NCBI RefSeq assembly: GCF_022965805.1
Contig: NC_133101.1
Location: 23,956,868 to 24,020,867 of the forward strand
DNA length: 64,000 nt
Reading direction: 5' to 3'
From: Primulina eburnea
Lineage: Eukaryota; Streptophyta; Magnoliopsida; Lamiales; Gesneriaceae
This document shows positions 47,641 through 59,280 of this stretch, piece by piece (the first letter of the stretch is position 1; each line of letters begins with the position of its first letter). The notes under the pieces are model-generated. The model searched no databases and was not told the origin of the DNA. It worked only from the letters and a program-made list of their open reading frames with translations. The position numbers and the translations under genes are program-made.

Positions 47641-49330
47641 TGACTTCGGTTAGACATTGCATGCTACAGTTTGAGGGTAATGAAATTGAGTTAGACTGTA
47701 TTGTGCTTGGGTTGTCTGATTTTAACCGTATTGTCGGTATCGATGTGTTAACCAAGTACAGAGCCACTGTAGACTGTTTCCAGAAGATTGTCAGATTCAG
47801 ACCAGAGATGGCTGATGAATGGAAATTCTACGGTAAGGGTTCCAGAGCTCGGATTCCCTTGATATCTGTGTTGTCTATGAGTCGATTGTTGCAGAAAAGA
47901 GCAGAGGGGTTCCTTGTGTATTCATTAGATCTACCTAAATCGAGCCCTACATTGGCAGAGCTGCCAGTGGTATGCGAGTTTGCTGATGTATTCCCTGACG
48001 AGATTCCAGAGTTACCTCCAGCTCGAGAGGTAGATTTCAGCTTTGATCTTATTCCATGTACGGTTCCTATATCTCGAGCCCCGTATAGAATGGCACCTAT
48101 TGAACTGAAAGAACTGAAAACACAACTAGAAGATCTTCTAGCCAAGGGATATATCAGACCGAGTGTTTCTCCTTGGGGCGCTCCAGTGCTATTTTTGCGA
48201 AAGAAAGACGGTTCGATGAGATTGTGTATAGATTACCGGCTACTGAACATGGCAACGGTAAATAATAAATATCCCTTGCCTCGTATCGACGATTTATTTG
48301 ATCAGTTGCAGGGATCCTCTGTCTATTCCAAGATCGATATGAGATCTGGATATCACCAGCTGAGAGTCCGAGATGTTGATATACCGAAGACAGCGTTCAG
48401 AACCAGGTATGGACATTATGAGTTTATTGTCATGCCTTTCGGTTTAACAAATGCTCCAGCTGTGTTTATGGGACTGATGAAACATGTCTTTCAAAAGTAT
48501 CTGGATGAGTTTGTTATCGTGTTTATTGATGATATTTTGGTATATTCCAAGAGTATGACTGAGCATGCAGAACACTTGAGGACAGTATTGAATATTCTGA
48601 GAAATGAGAAATTATATGCAAAACTGTCGAAATGCGAGTTTTGGTTGAGACAGGTTGTGTTTTTGGTGCATATTATATCTGGAGACGGGATATCTGTTGA
48701 TCCTAACAAAGTCGAGGCAGTGATCAGTTGGCCTAGACCAACTTCTGTGCCAGAGATACGTAGTTTTATGGGTCTGGCAGGTTACTATCGGCGATTTATC
48801 CGAGATTTCTCCAGTATCGCAAAGCCGATTACCCAGTTGACACAGAAGAATGCGCCATTTGTGTGGTCCGAAGCTTGTGAGTCTAGCTTCTTGGAGTTGA
48901 AGAGACGACTGACCAGTGCTCCTGTCTTGACGATACCTTTAGGTACGGGTGATTTCGTGGTATATTGTGATGCATCTCACAGAGGGTTAGGATGTGTTCT
49001 TATGCAGCGAGGACATGTGATTGCCTATGCCTCGAGACAGCTGAAGCCACATGAGATTCGATATCCAATTCATGATCTTTAATTGGCGGGCATTGTATTT
49101 GCACTAAAGATATGGCGAAACTATCTCTATGGCGAGAAGTTTTAGATCTATTCGGATCACAAAAGCCTGAAGTATATGTTTTCTCAGGCAGAATTGAATA
49201 TGAGACAGCGAAGATGGCTTGATCTGCTGAAAGACTTTGATTGCGAGATCAAGTACTATCCAGGGAAGTCAAATGCAGCAGCAGATGCCTGGAGTTGAAA
49301 GGTATGTTCTTTGTCCTTATCGACGATAGG
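47640..49330 (+). pseudogene. Element C reverse transcriptase and RNase H
   Basis: A 480-codon open frame (47640-49082) holds the linker ([34 protein letters not shown]) and an RT with every main motif: [42 protein letters not shown], and [11 protein letters not shown] with the catalytic Asp pair. The connection and the start of RNase H follow ([15 protein letters not shown]). TAA at 49080 cuts RNase H. Further stops at about 49144 and 49297 break the remaining DHKSLKYMF and WLDLLKDFDCEI blocks. The RT domain alone is intact and longer than any other in the window. Confidence 0.92.
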
Positions 49331-49358
49331 TATTTCGAATTTGATTGAAGATTGATGT

Positions 49359-50830
49359 TTGTCTGGACAAGCATTTGACACAGATAATAGACCATTGAGA
49401 CTTGCTAAGATTCAAGTGGAACCAAGTCTGATAGTGAGAATCAAAGAAGCGCAAATAACCGATCAAAGTATTCAGAATTCGATTGAGATGGTCAGATCAG
49501 GACATCTTTCAGAGTATCAGGTACTTGATCATGTCTTGTATGTGAATAACCGTCTTGTAGTACCAGATGTTTCAGATTTGAAACAACAGATTATGTCAGA
49601 AGCGCACTGTAGTCGGTTCAGTATTCATCCTGGTGGCAGAAAAATGTACAACGAGTTGAAAACACTGTTCTGGTGGAAACAGATGAAATTAGACATTGCA
49701 GAGTTTGTATCTAAGTGTCTGAATTGCCAACAGGTGAAGGCCGAGAGAAAGAAGACCGGAGGTTTAATTCAGAGCTTATATATTCCTGAATGGAAATGGG
49801 ATCACATTTCCATGGATTTCGTGACGAAGTTGCCACGTTCCTCCCGAGGCTGTGATGCGATTTGGGTTGTGATAGAAAGATTGACCAAATCCGCATACTT
49901 CATTCCGTACAAGATGACGTACAGATATGATCAGATGGCCGAGATATATGTCCTAGAAGTGGTCAGATTTCATGGTGTGCCAAAGTCGATCTTATCAGAT
50001 CGTGATCCACGATTCACTTCACACTTTTGGCACAGTCTGCAGCAGGCTCAGGTACCACATTGCATTTGAGTACTGCTTATCATCCTCAGACAGACGGACA
50101 ATCAGAGCGGACTATCCAGACATTAGAGAATACGCTGAGAGCTGTAGTGCTAGATTTTGGCACTAGTTGGCAAGATTCACTACCTCTTTGTGAATTCTCG
50201 TACAACAACATCTATCAGACGAGCATCGAGATGGCACCGTTTGAGGCTTTATACGGAAAGAAGTGCAGATCTCCGCTGTATTGGGATGACATCTCCGAGG
50301 TACCAGAACTTGGGCCTGATATGATCCGAGCGATGACTGAGAAAGTGAAACTAATTCAGACGAGAATGAAGACAGCACAAGATAGACAAGCGAAGTATGC
50401 GAATATCAGATATAGACCGTTAGTGTTTGAACAGGGAGATAGAGTATTCTAGAAGATTTCTCCTTTCAGAGGTTTTGTCAGATAGATTCTCGAGAAGATA
50501 GGAGATCGTGCCTATCGACTCGACATTCCGCCTTCTCTATCTGAGATACATGATATCTTTCATATATCGATACTGCGTATATATATGCCCGATGCTTCTC
50601 ATGTCATTCAACCTGACGAAGCCGAACTCGATGACACTTTGAGTTATTGTGAACAACCGATTCAGATTCTTGATCGAAAAGAAAAACAGCTCAGAACAAA
50701 GACTATTCCGCTAGTGAAAGTCCAGTGGAGTCGTCATGGCACTAAAGAAGCAACTTGGGAGACAGAATCAGATATGAGACATATATATCCAGAGTTGTTT
50801 TCACGATGTGATTATTTATTTAGCTTTTGA
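49359..50830 (+). pseudogene. Element C integrase and chromodomain
   Basis: The zinc-binding part shows HPGGRKMYNELKTLFWW and CLNCQQVKAERKK. The catalytic core has MDFVTKLPRS, LSDRDPRFTSHFW and, after a frameshift at about 50045, HPQTDGQSERTIQTLE with the Glu. The GPDMIRAMTEKVKLIQ block and a stop at 50450 follow. At 50585-50815 the C-terminal chromodomain reads IQILDRKEK, LVKVQWSRHG and EATWETESDMR, ending YPELF. The spacing from the FEQGDRVF block to the chromodomain fits one original frame. It inserted cDNA, with the chromodomain steering to heterochromatin (family knowledge). It is broken by at least one frameshift and two stops. Confidence 0.9.
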
Positions 50831-50891
50831 TTATATTGCTTCTTTTACATGCTTCGATTAATTGCCTGCGAGTTCGGGGACGAACTTATAT

Positions 50892-50907
50892 CTAAGAGGG
50901 GGAGAAA
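50892..50907 (+). other. Element C polypurine tract
   Basis: A purine run, AAGAGGGGGAGAAA, sits immediately before the 3' LTR start at 50908. Confidence 0.85.
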
Positions 50908-52668
50908 TGTAATGCCCAAGATGTGAGTTGGTAATCGGAAATTATTAATGCGTGATTTGATGTATTTATCGAAGGCCGAAGAAGCGACGTTGTGATTCGA
51001 TTTTAGTTGCAAATAGATTGTTGGGGCAGCAAAGACAGTGCACCCGCGGTAAAGAAAGGACCGCACCCGCGGTGGAGGAACAGAGACCAGACCGCACCCG
51101 CGGTAGAAAATATAGTGCACCCGCGGTTGCTTCTTCTGAAATTTTGAATGTGTTACAGTACGCTCAGCGCACCCGCGGTGCGACGTGCTGAATGAAAAAT
51201 AAGACACTTGACCTTAGCCATGCAATATAATGTGTTGTCTTCTATTCTCCATTCTTCAGCACCAGACCACCGAGAGAAAGTTTCTGAAAGTTCCTCAAGT
51301 TCATCCTAGATTTGAATTGTGAATTTTGCAAGATCTAGCCATCCGATTTTCAATCCGAGTATAGATTCGTGATTCTCTCATCAAAGGCTTCAAGGGGATG
51401 TAACTTTTATTCATTTCCTAGATAGTTTGAAGTTTAGATGTTGGAGAAATTCTGATATGATTAAGATTATGTGTTCTTATGATTATTGTGAACGTATATT
51501 CGCAACCGGATCGAAGAACGGATATGACATGCGATTGTTATGATTTTACAGCATGTATTGAGTTGAGATGATGCAGATTTCAGCATAGTACATTGTATTC
51601 TTGAGGATTATGATTTGTTGAGATTGGTCATATGTTAATTGTATTACCGGTATACCGATATGATGCCGTTATGCCGTCGAAATGTACCGAGATAGAATAT
51701 TGCTACGTACATGTATTGAATTGAGTTGAAGATTGATAGAATGCATCTCAACATTGTTATTTCATATTTGATATTGACAGATTCGACATCGAGACTTCGA
51801 CTACGACAAAGACTGTACAACGAAAGGTATAATTCAATGTTTGATTGGGAGATATAACTCGAATCAGATTCGGTTTGAGTTTCCCACAAATCACATACTA
51901 GATTGCTATACCTTGCTAGGTTTGTGCTTTATCTTGATATATATACAAACATTGAGATAGGAGAGTCATTGGCAGATATGCCAAGCTTCTAGACGTTCGG
52001 TAGTATCGAGGCATAGGAGAAGATCGACTCCGATTGTAGATATTCGATACAGACAGGGCCGAAGTCTAGGAATAAGACGTACCGCCACCCCGATTGGGAG
52101 AGTAGCTGGGAGACTTGTTACGTATTATTACACCGGGATCCCTAGACTTATATACGAGTCGAGTCAAAGATATGAGTTGATTTAAGTTGCTTGCTGTATA
52201 TTGATTATGTTTCATAGACTATGGAACATATTGCTATTGATTATATTCATTATAGTATGTTCATGATTTATATGGTGTATATGCATGTATAACATGTTTT
52301 ATATTGGGATTTGTTCTCACCGGAGTATCCGGCTGTTTTTGTGCCTGTATGTGTGCATGACAACAGGTGGGGCAGGATCAGGGTCGAGACAGAGATGAGA
52401 AATCGAGATAGCGTGGAGATTACGGGCTAAGAAGAAGAACTAGTGATTTATTACGAGACTTGTATTGAAATTCTAAACACTAGTAGGATACTTGTAGTCA
52501 AACAAGTGAATGATGTTTTGAGTCAAATAATATGACTGCAGTATGTATGTATTGTGTATAATTTATACACAGTTATTTATGATGTTAAAAGCAAAATTTT
52601 GACTCACATTTTCTAGCAAAGATCCAATCAATCCCAAAGAGAATTGAGTTAGAGCCCGGGTCCCCACA
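50908..52668 (+). repeat. Element C 3' LTR
   Basis: It is 1,761 bp, starts TGTAATGCCCAAG and ends GTCCCCACA. It carries a five-unit array at 51040-51179, one unit fewer than the 5' LTR. Confidence 0.92.
51040..51179 (+). repeat. Phased GCACCCGCGGT array, right C LTR
   Basis: Units start at 51040, 51063, 51094, 51117 and 51169; the steps are 23, 31, 23 and 52 bp, the same series as the left LTR minus its last unit. Here all units have the consensus GCACCCGCGGT. Confidence 0.88.
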
Positions 52669-53640
52669 ACTAACAAATATGTAGAGAATTTTTGTCTGAC
52701 AAGTCAAACATGTCTTCTCCCACTAGCTTGTGCATCCTTCTTTTGGAAACGCGACCTAATCTAGCGTGCCACATTTGTGCGGGATTTGGATCATCTAATT
52801 TTCTTTTGTTCGTTGTTGAAATACTGTTTACTTTGGACATTCACTTATCATTCCCAAAACATTTTTGGTCCAGATAATTTCTTATGTCCATTCTTCTTGC
52901 AGTGAAACAAATGTATTCTAACTTATCGGGCTTTGTGGACCCTTTAAGTGTCCTTCAGAGTTTGCCTTTTATTGGGTTTTTTTTCTTGTGAGGGGCAGAG
53001 CATTTCTTTCCCTTACATTGCGGGCCACTTTTGTTCCTGACAACAAGCCCAACTAGGAAACAACATTTTCCTATTTTATGATGACTTCATAAGTCATAAG
53101 CATGTTGACTACCTCTTCAAGGCTATCATCAATCTTATTCAAATTGAAGTTCAACATAAATCCATCAAATGAGAAAGAGAATGACAAAAATTGATGTTAT
53201 GAAGTAACTTGTTAGGAATCACCTATTCCAGGCTCACCACTTTCTCATTAAACCCAATCATATGTACACCACGCTCATGGAACAAAGCCCCATCTTGCAT
53301 TCTTGTAGTCACGAGCTTTTAAAAGTGGTGTGCATCACTGTACGAGTTTCATGCACATGCAACTCTTGCATGTGTATTCGAATGTCAGCAGTATTCAACA
53401 TTTTCTCAAACTGTCCCTACAGTTCATTGAAGCAAGCACATTACACTTTAGCTTGTACACTATGGTCCCACCATCTTGCATGCATTGTCAGTTCAGCAAG
53501 ACTGACATTAATGTGTATATCAATTTCTCCGAATTTGGAACAATTTTTCAACCAGTCTTGAAAATTATATTCGGTTAGCTTCTTAATAACAAAAATAGAT
53601 TATGTGACGAAATCGAAAATACACCGATATGGAAACAGAA
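52669..53640 (-). pseudogene. Element D gag and integrase N-terminus, protease deleted
   Basis: Read on the minus strand, 53600-52930 is a decayed copia gag that follows E gag block by block (a DWxKNCSKFGEIDI start, the NMLMTYE end of capsid), with many stops. A broken zinc knuckle, CKKNGHKKLS, lies at about 52880-52910. Only about 50 bp later the sequence is already at the pre-integrase block (QMWHARLGRVSKRRMHKL, 52715-52775). In E these points are about 500 bp apart and contain the protease, so that segment is deleted in D. The frame ends at 52669 against C and resumes at 44268. Confidence 0.78.
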
Positions 53641-55196
53641 TAATAGTTGCTGATTATTTTAAAATAATTTTAAGATATAAAATATGGATTTTTATTTTAT
53701 AAATCTTCCTCCCACTATTTTAACATTTCCACCACCCTCTCATGAAAAAGGGAAATCGTATTTCCTTAGTGGGCACGTAGAGTTCAATTAGCCAATTATA
53801 ATCCCGAATAATATCAGCCAATTATAATTTCTAAAATGTAGAATCCAATTGCATCCCTATGCAACCTCCGCGTGTTTTGCCTCACGTTTAATAAGGACCC
53901 AATAATATGACGTCGTTTATTTTCTCGTGTCAAACCAACCCATCAATATTGAATTGTAGTGGACGGTCGCTATGAGTTCCTCCAATAATATGAGTCGAAG
54001 TCATGGGAGTTCCACTCAATTCACATCATATGTCCGGTGGAAGTCACAGCTTTCCGCGTCCAGGCCTCCCCAATAATATGAGCCAGACACTGTCCGCGAG
54101 TATAGTAATCAACATGCAACCACGGTTGATGGAAGGCAAAGAAAAATTAAACTCTTTTAATTTTTACTTTTTTGGTTAGATATAAATTTTGAATCATATT
54201 AAAAATGAGGGATTTTAGTTTTAAAATTGTCTCATCATTTTAATTTAAAAAAGCGTGCCACGAGTTTGTATGTTTTCCAGATTCATTCAACTATATTATC
54301 TAATAATATACATACATACATACTACTATATATCGCATATATCATAACATGACATTCAACAATTAATAAGGATGGTCGATCGCCAATACTATTAGATCCA
54401 TGTGAGTCATACATGGATCCAAGTCCAAAACCTAGGTGAATGCATGGATGCAAATGTAACTATTACAATAGATTCCAATATTTTACATGTCTTCATCCTT
54501 CATGCATTTAATATCAAATCTTAACATCAATTTAATTAAACAATTTAATTAATTGATAAATCATATATCTAATAATTTTATCACTAACCACCACAATTAT
54601 TAAAAAAATTTAATAAATTAAATAAACTCCTTTATTTAATTTCAATTAAATCAATAATAATTGATTTCTTATAAAACTCATTTTTACCATAAATAATTAA
54701 AATCATATTCTAATTATTTATTTTACAAGAAAATTATTAATTTTCCAAAAATTAATTTTCCAAAATAAAAGTAGAAACAATTTTCAAAAATATCAATTTT
54801 ACCCAAAAATTTGAAAAATCAGAAAATTGCATCCTAGGGCCCAAACAATTCCGCCCTCGCTGCTCGCCTGCTGCCCGAACGTTTCGGGCAGCAGGGGCCC
54901 TGTGCGCGCAGCGCGGCAGCCTGCCGTGCGCGCAACCGCCCAGCGCTGTGCGAACGCTTTGCGCAGCGCTCGCACGTGGCCGCCCAACGCAGCGTGCGGA
55001 CGGTCCGCATGCTGAGGGCGCATGCTGCGCACGCAGGCCTGCGCGCGGTCTGCCTGGAAAAGTTCCGGGCAGATCCGACTTTTTTTTGTTTTCTGGAAAA
55101 AAAAAATTTAATGGTGCTACAATTTTCTGAAAATTTTCTTGTGTGGTTAGAAATAAATTATTCAATATCAAAACCATACGATTTAGAAAAAACTTT
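53641..55196 (-). other. Element D 5' leader with repeated boxes and GC-rich island
   Basis: Leader homologous to 18884-20631 of E. Four AATAATATGA-type boxes lie at about 53807, 53900, 53983 and 54072. At 54840-55075 a GC-rich island with strong dyads stands out from AT-rich surroundings; ORFs across it on both strands are composition artefacts. Confidence 0.7.
54867..54895. repeat. Perfect 13-bp inverted repeat in the D leader
   Basis: CCTGCTGCCCGAA, loop CGT, then TTCGGGCAGCAGG. The stem shares the CTGCCCGA word with the E leader hairpins. It lies about 300 nt after the primer site in the element sense. Confidence 0.85.
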
Positions 55197-55209
55197 GGCT
55201 CTGATACCA
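55197..55209 (-). other. Element D primer-binding site
   Basis: Minus-strand TGGTATCAGAGCC lies one base after the LTR end; it is an initiator tRNA-Met complement. Confidence 0.92.
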
Positions 55210-55210
55210 C

Positions 55211-57243
55211 TGTTGGATCTCGGTTTTCTACGTGCCCAAACGGAGCGAAAGTTTTAAAATTTTTATTTTATTTTGACAATCAAAATATTTTTATGTTTGG
55301 GCACTCGTATGGTTTAATCAATTAAACATACATAGGATGTTTAAAACTTTTACCTTTGGTGAACAAATTTCACTTGGTTCCAACTACGCCGGTATAAGCG
55401 AACATAGCTCTTGTTGTAAATCCCACGTACGTTCTTCAAATCTTTTTCTTCAATCCTTCTATTAGGTCCACAAATAGAAGATTTGTTCCTCTTCCAAATA
55501 GCACTAGAATATTAGGAAGATATTTTACGTTGGAGATTGAAGTATGAGAGACATTGGGAGAGGGGATTTTCGAAAAACACAATAAGAGTGGAGGCTAGGA
55601 TTTTTCAAAATTTATGAATTAATTGTCTTTAACCCTAAGCCTAATACACATATATATATAAGCTTAGGGTCCATTAATTAAATTAAATATTTAACGAGCT
55701 TAAACAATTAATTTTTCTAGTCCAACTAGTTTAATTAATTAATTAATCTTTTAAAGTCCAATTAAGAACCTTAATAATATGTATGTTGGTTTTGTACTCC
55801 TACAAGCCCATTATATATATAGACATTACATTTAATTTAAATCTCTTATAAATTCAACATTTGAATTTAATATTTAAATTATAAATTCAATTCTTTGAAT
55901 TTATCACCTCAAAAATTTAATATTTAATAAACCCAACTTTTGAGTTTAATAAATTTAATTATCAAATTTTATAAATTGAACTCCTTGAATTTATTCTCTC
56001 CAAATTTCATAAATTCAACTTCTTGAATGGACTATCTCATAAATTCAACTCCTTGAATTTATTTTCTCTCAATATAATTATCATAAATTCAACTCCTTGA
56101 ATTTACTATATCATAATATAAATTCAACTCCTCGAATTTATTCTCTCAACGCGAACAAACGATCCAGTGCTTGTGTGACCCTCAATGGTTCAGGGATACA
56201 GCTGGCCCTGGGTTCACATCTCCATGTGATTCAGAATAACCTTAATTCTTATTCGGGTTTACCCTAGTTAACCCCATTCTTTTCATCATCTCTTTGATCA
56301 AGAATGTCAGAACTCATTTCTGATTACACCCATCAAATCATGATAAGAGCGTCTAGTAGCATCGCCCCATGATCCCCTAGGTATCACTGATAGTGCCTGC
56401 AAGAACCAGTCAATTATGATTAACGTACAGTACGGTCCCTTCATCTCACATATCCCGATCGAATCTGCAACCATTGGTTCATCGAGGGTTGCATATTAAT
56501 TCGATAACTATGTGATACATATAATAGTGGCATCGCGTGTACTATTGGAGAATTCCTTCTCCAACGTACATCTCATACTCTGGCCAGAGATTCCATGTAC
56601 TATTATTACAACAGATCACATAGGATATCCACACACGTAGGTGAGCGGTGAATCCCCGACTACAATGCACTGGCTCCTATATGTGTCACAACTGTACCCA
56701 ACCTCGCCACCTGATGACTCTCCTGGAGCAGGTAAACGAGTCAAAGTACAGCCCTAGCATATAGAGCCTCAGTGTTGTCCCGGGTCGTAAGGACTAATGG
56801 TGTACAATCATAACCACGGAATTATCCTCTCGATGTATGATAACCACTTGGAAAGTCCGAGGGAGGGTTGTTCGGTATAATCATCATATGACTACCCATC
56901 TGCATGTTTGGACATCTCTATGCCCTTACCAAGAAACGCCGTACACAACATCATATATGCTAGTCTCGAGCTCAAGCGACCTTTATCCATATTTTAGGCG
57001 GCTGAATCGATTAGGAACGAATTTAGAATATGTAGTGTTCACAAATGAGTTTCAACATCGAATTACGATTCATTTGTATTAAAGCATAATCAAGGACTTT
57101 ATCTATGCTGCTTGCATGGATGTACAGATAAAATATAACGAAACCATTAAAAAGTAAATTAGATTAAAATAAAGATTGTTTATTACACTTGAGTCAATAA
57201 ATTCTCCAGCCAACAGTTGGCTTACAGGACATCTACTCTAACA
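55211..57243 (-). repeat. Element D 5' LTR
   Basis: It is a 2,033-bp full-length copy. It contains a run of ATAAATTCAACTCCTTGAATTTAT-like imperfect tandem repeats (about 55850-56150), shared with the left LTR. The ORF at 56837-57082 is LTR sequence, not a gene. Confidence 0.9.
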
Positions 57244-57385
57244 GTGCATACAGCAGCATAGATATACAGATAAAATATAACGAAACCATTAAAAAGTAAA
57301 TTATATTAAAATAAAGATTGTTTATTACACTTGAGTCAATAAATTCTCCAGCCAACAGTTGGCTTACAGGACATCTACTCTAACA
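57244..57385. repeat. 142-bp tandem duplication of the D LTR end and flank
   Basis: The last about 120 bp of the LTR plus the GTGCATAC flank are repeated directly: TACAGATAAAATATAACG occurs at 57123 and 57265, and CTCTAACA ends at 57243 and 57385, an offset of 142 bp. GTGCA therefore occurs after both ends (57244 and 57386). The two copies differ by only a few bases. Confidence 0.9.
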
Positions 57386-58493
57386 GTGCATACAATATGT
57401 AATTTACAAAATGTCTTATTCCTACATCCACTTTAAAGGCCGGTTTCTATTGTTGAGGTGATATAAATTACCATGGGCATACATAAAATGCTTAAATTCT
57501 TCAATCTTCATGTCTTATTTTGAAGAAGATTTTCTATATCTTTTATTATAGTACTAATTTTGAGGAAGGTATAAAAATTATTTTTGCCCATTTCATTTAT
57601 GTGAGACATATATTCAATTAAGGAATATGTCATTATTCGTTTGCTTCAGCTACATTTGTATGAGTTGTTAAACTTATGTTTACTTATTTCTTGTTGAGTT
57701 ATTTAACGCCATTTTAAATAGCCAATGTGTTTACCAGTTGAAATCACAATTCTTTCCTTTCAATGTCTGCATCATTATTATTTCTCAATTCTTAACGAGG
57801 AAAAGGCAACACTATGCTCTTGCAAGGTAATTCACACTGCGAGAATTACAAGACCCGAGTGAATTAGTTACGAAACACACTTCCAAAAATAATTTTAAAA
57901 AAACAATAAAAGACTTACTTGGATCTCAGTCTGTCAGATAAGAAACTCCAAACATTCATTATCAGGGGAATGATTCCTCTTATAAATTGCATTGAAGACA
58001 TATGAGGCGTGTGTTTAGTCGTCAACAGCAAAACAAATTACATCCACTTGAATATCAGTGCACGAGCGTTCACCGTTGGAGCATATAAGGTTGAGTTCTC
58101 CTAGCACTGCTTCCATCTAGACAAGCAGCGTTGGCTCACGCACCGTGTGGAACCTGCAATTGACGCTTGTGACACCATGTTTATATAGTGTTTCATGTTA
58201 TTTGATATGGATTTCAAGTTCAACAAATAATATAGGCATTTGAAAATTATTCTATTTTATGTAAATAATGTGTAAATAAATAAGATAAATGGATTTAAGA
58301 TTTCATTTATTGTTTCATTGTTAACAAAAAAAATCGAAATCCAAGTATTTCAAATTCATCCATTCAAATTCAATTAAAGCTCCAAATCACCTAGATCTGA
58401 ACACACAAACAAAATCCGCCAATCAATCGAACACTAAAAAAAATTACGTTGAGAAAATTTGAAAAAAATTCACATGATCAGATCCGTTTGCAT
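57386..58493. other. Host-like stretch without a clear gene
   Basis: AT-rich sequence with no transposon signature. The minus strand has one short coding-like stretch, 58148-58014, ending CSNGERSCTDIQVDVICFAVDD plus TAA, with an in-frame TAG 33 codons before. It could be a decayed exon, but I do not recognise it and the statistics of so short a frame are weak. A primer-site-like TGGTATGCA (minus strand, about 58484-58492) borders the next LTR. Confidence 0.4.
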
Positions 58494-59280
58494 ACCACCT
58501 TAAACATCTACTGCTTAAAAATGTTACTAATTTTTTTTAAAAAAGCTAACAATCAAAAATCATCTTTAAATGCATGCATGCAATGCTAGTCGAAAATTAG
58601 CATTTATAAAATAGCGATAATCGACTAACAGGAAAAACACTGCAGTTTAAATAATAGCTAAATCGTCAAACCTAGATTTGCGTTTGAAATAAGACAAAAA
58701 GAAACACGTAAAAATCTTCTCAACCATCAGCGTAATAAAATGACCAAGGGCATAATAAAATGAATGAGAAAATGTTCATGTCCACCCCTATCCCAAAAAC
58801 ATGATGTGCGGAAATAAACGGTCCTCGGGTTATGGTGCGCACATCCAACCCTGCATACTCAATCCTCGGCACCTCCAGCCTCCTGATCAAAATGCTCACC
58901 TGCATCATACACATCTAGTGAGTCTAAAGACTCAACACACCTGTAAGTTATAGCAAGTATATATATATAACAAGCAACAATGAAAAGTATTGTGATAAAA
59001 ATTCAGTTCGTGATCTTTAAAGCGTAAACATAAACATAATAAAGCATACGTGTCAAAACATATCTCAACATAACATCATAACAACATATTCATATTTGTT
59101 TTCTTAATTTGAATTCTGTCATTCTGTCATTAGCTGTGACTTTCGTATCATCATGTCCACTGAGCTTTGGCTTTACATGTCATCGTGTCATAGTGTTATC
59201 GTATTAGTCACAACCAACTCCCATAATTCAAAACATGTCATCATATAAATCACTTAATAAAATCATGCATATACGTATGA
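58494..59280 (-). repeat. G-family LTR fragment, second copy
   Basis: It matches 33568-34335 of G through CACTGCAGTTTAAA, ATGTTCATGTCCAC, the CGGTCCTCGG block and CATCTAGTGAGTCTAAAGACTCAAC. It then runs on through the point where H is inserted in G (CACTTAATAAAA then CATGCATATACGTA). It is interrupted at 59281 by element T. Confidence 0.72.

Larger units (their letters stand above)
44269..52668 (+). mobile_element. Element C: Ty3/gypsy chromovirus inserted in D
   Basis: It is an 8,400-bp element on the plus strand. LTRs lie at 44269-46013 and 50908-52668, the primer site at 46019-46031, gag-pol at 46317-50830 with a C-terminal chromodomain, and the polypurine tract at 50892-50907. Flanks ACTCA (44264-44268) and ACTAA (52669-52673) are an imperfect duplication. 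LTRs are about 97% identical by eye, with two length differences. Gag and linker similarity, and the LTR ends, tie it to B. It is the only plus-strand full element in the window. Confidence 0.92.
39977..57243 (-). mobile_element. Element D: degenerate Ty1/copia retrotransposon, split by C
   Basis: LTRs are 39977-41795 and 55211-57243, with target duplication GTGCA (39972-39976 and 57244-57248). It reads on the minus strand. It is the same lineage as E: similar leader boxes, gag, integrase and RT, and the same AAGTGGGAGAT polypurine tract. Chromovirus C is inserted in the integrase N-terminal region. The protease region is deleted and the remaining frame has many stops. LTR identity is about 95% by eye outside a roughly 200-bp deletion in the left LTR. 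Confidence 0.9.

Noticed and set aside
54752..55257. Several overlapping ORFs in the GC-rich island of the D leader
   Set aside because: They appear on both strands because GC-rich sequence lacks stop codons; the region is the untranslated leader in the related element E.
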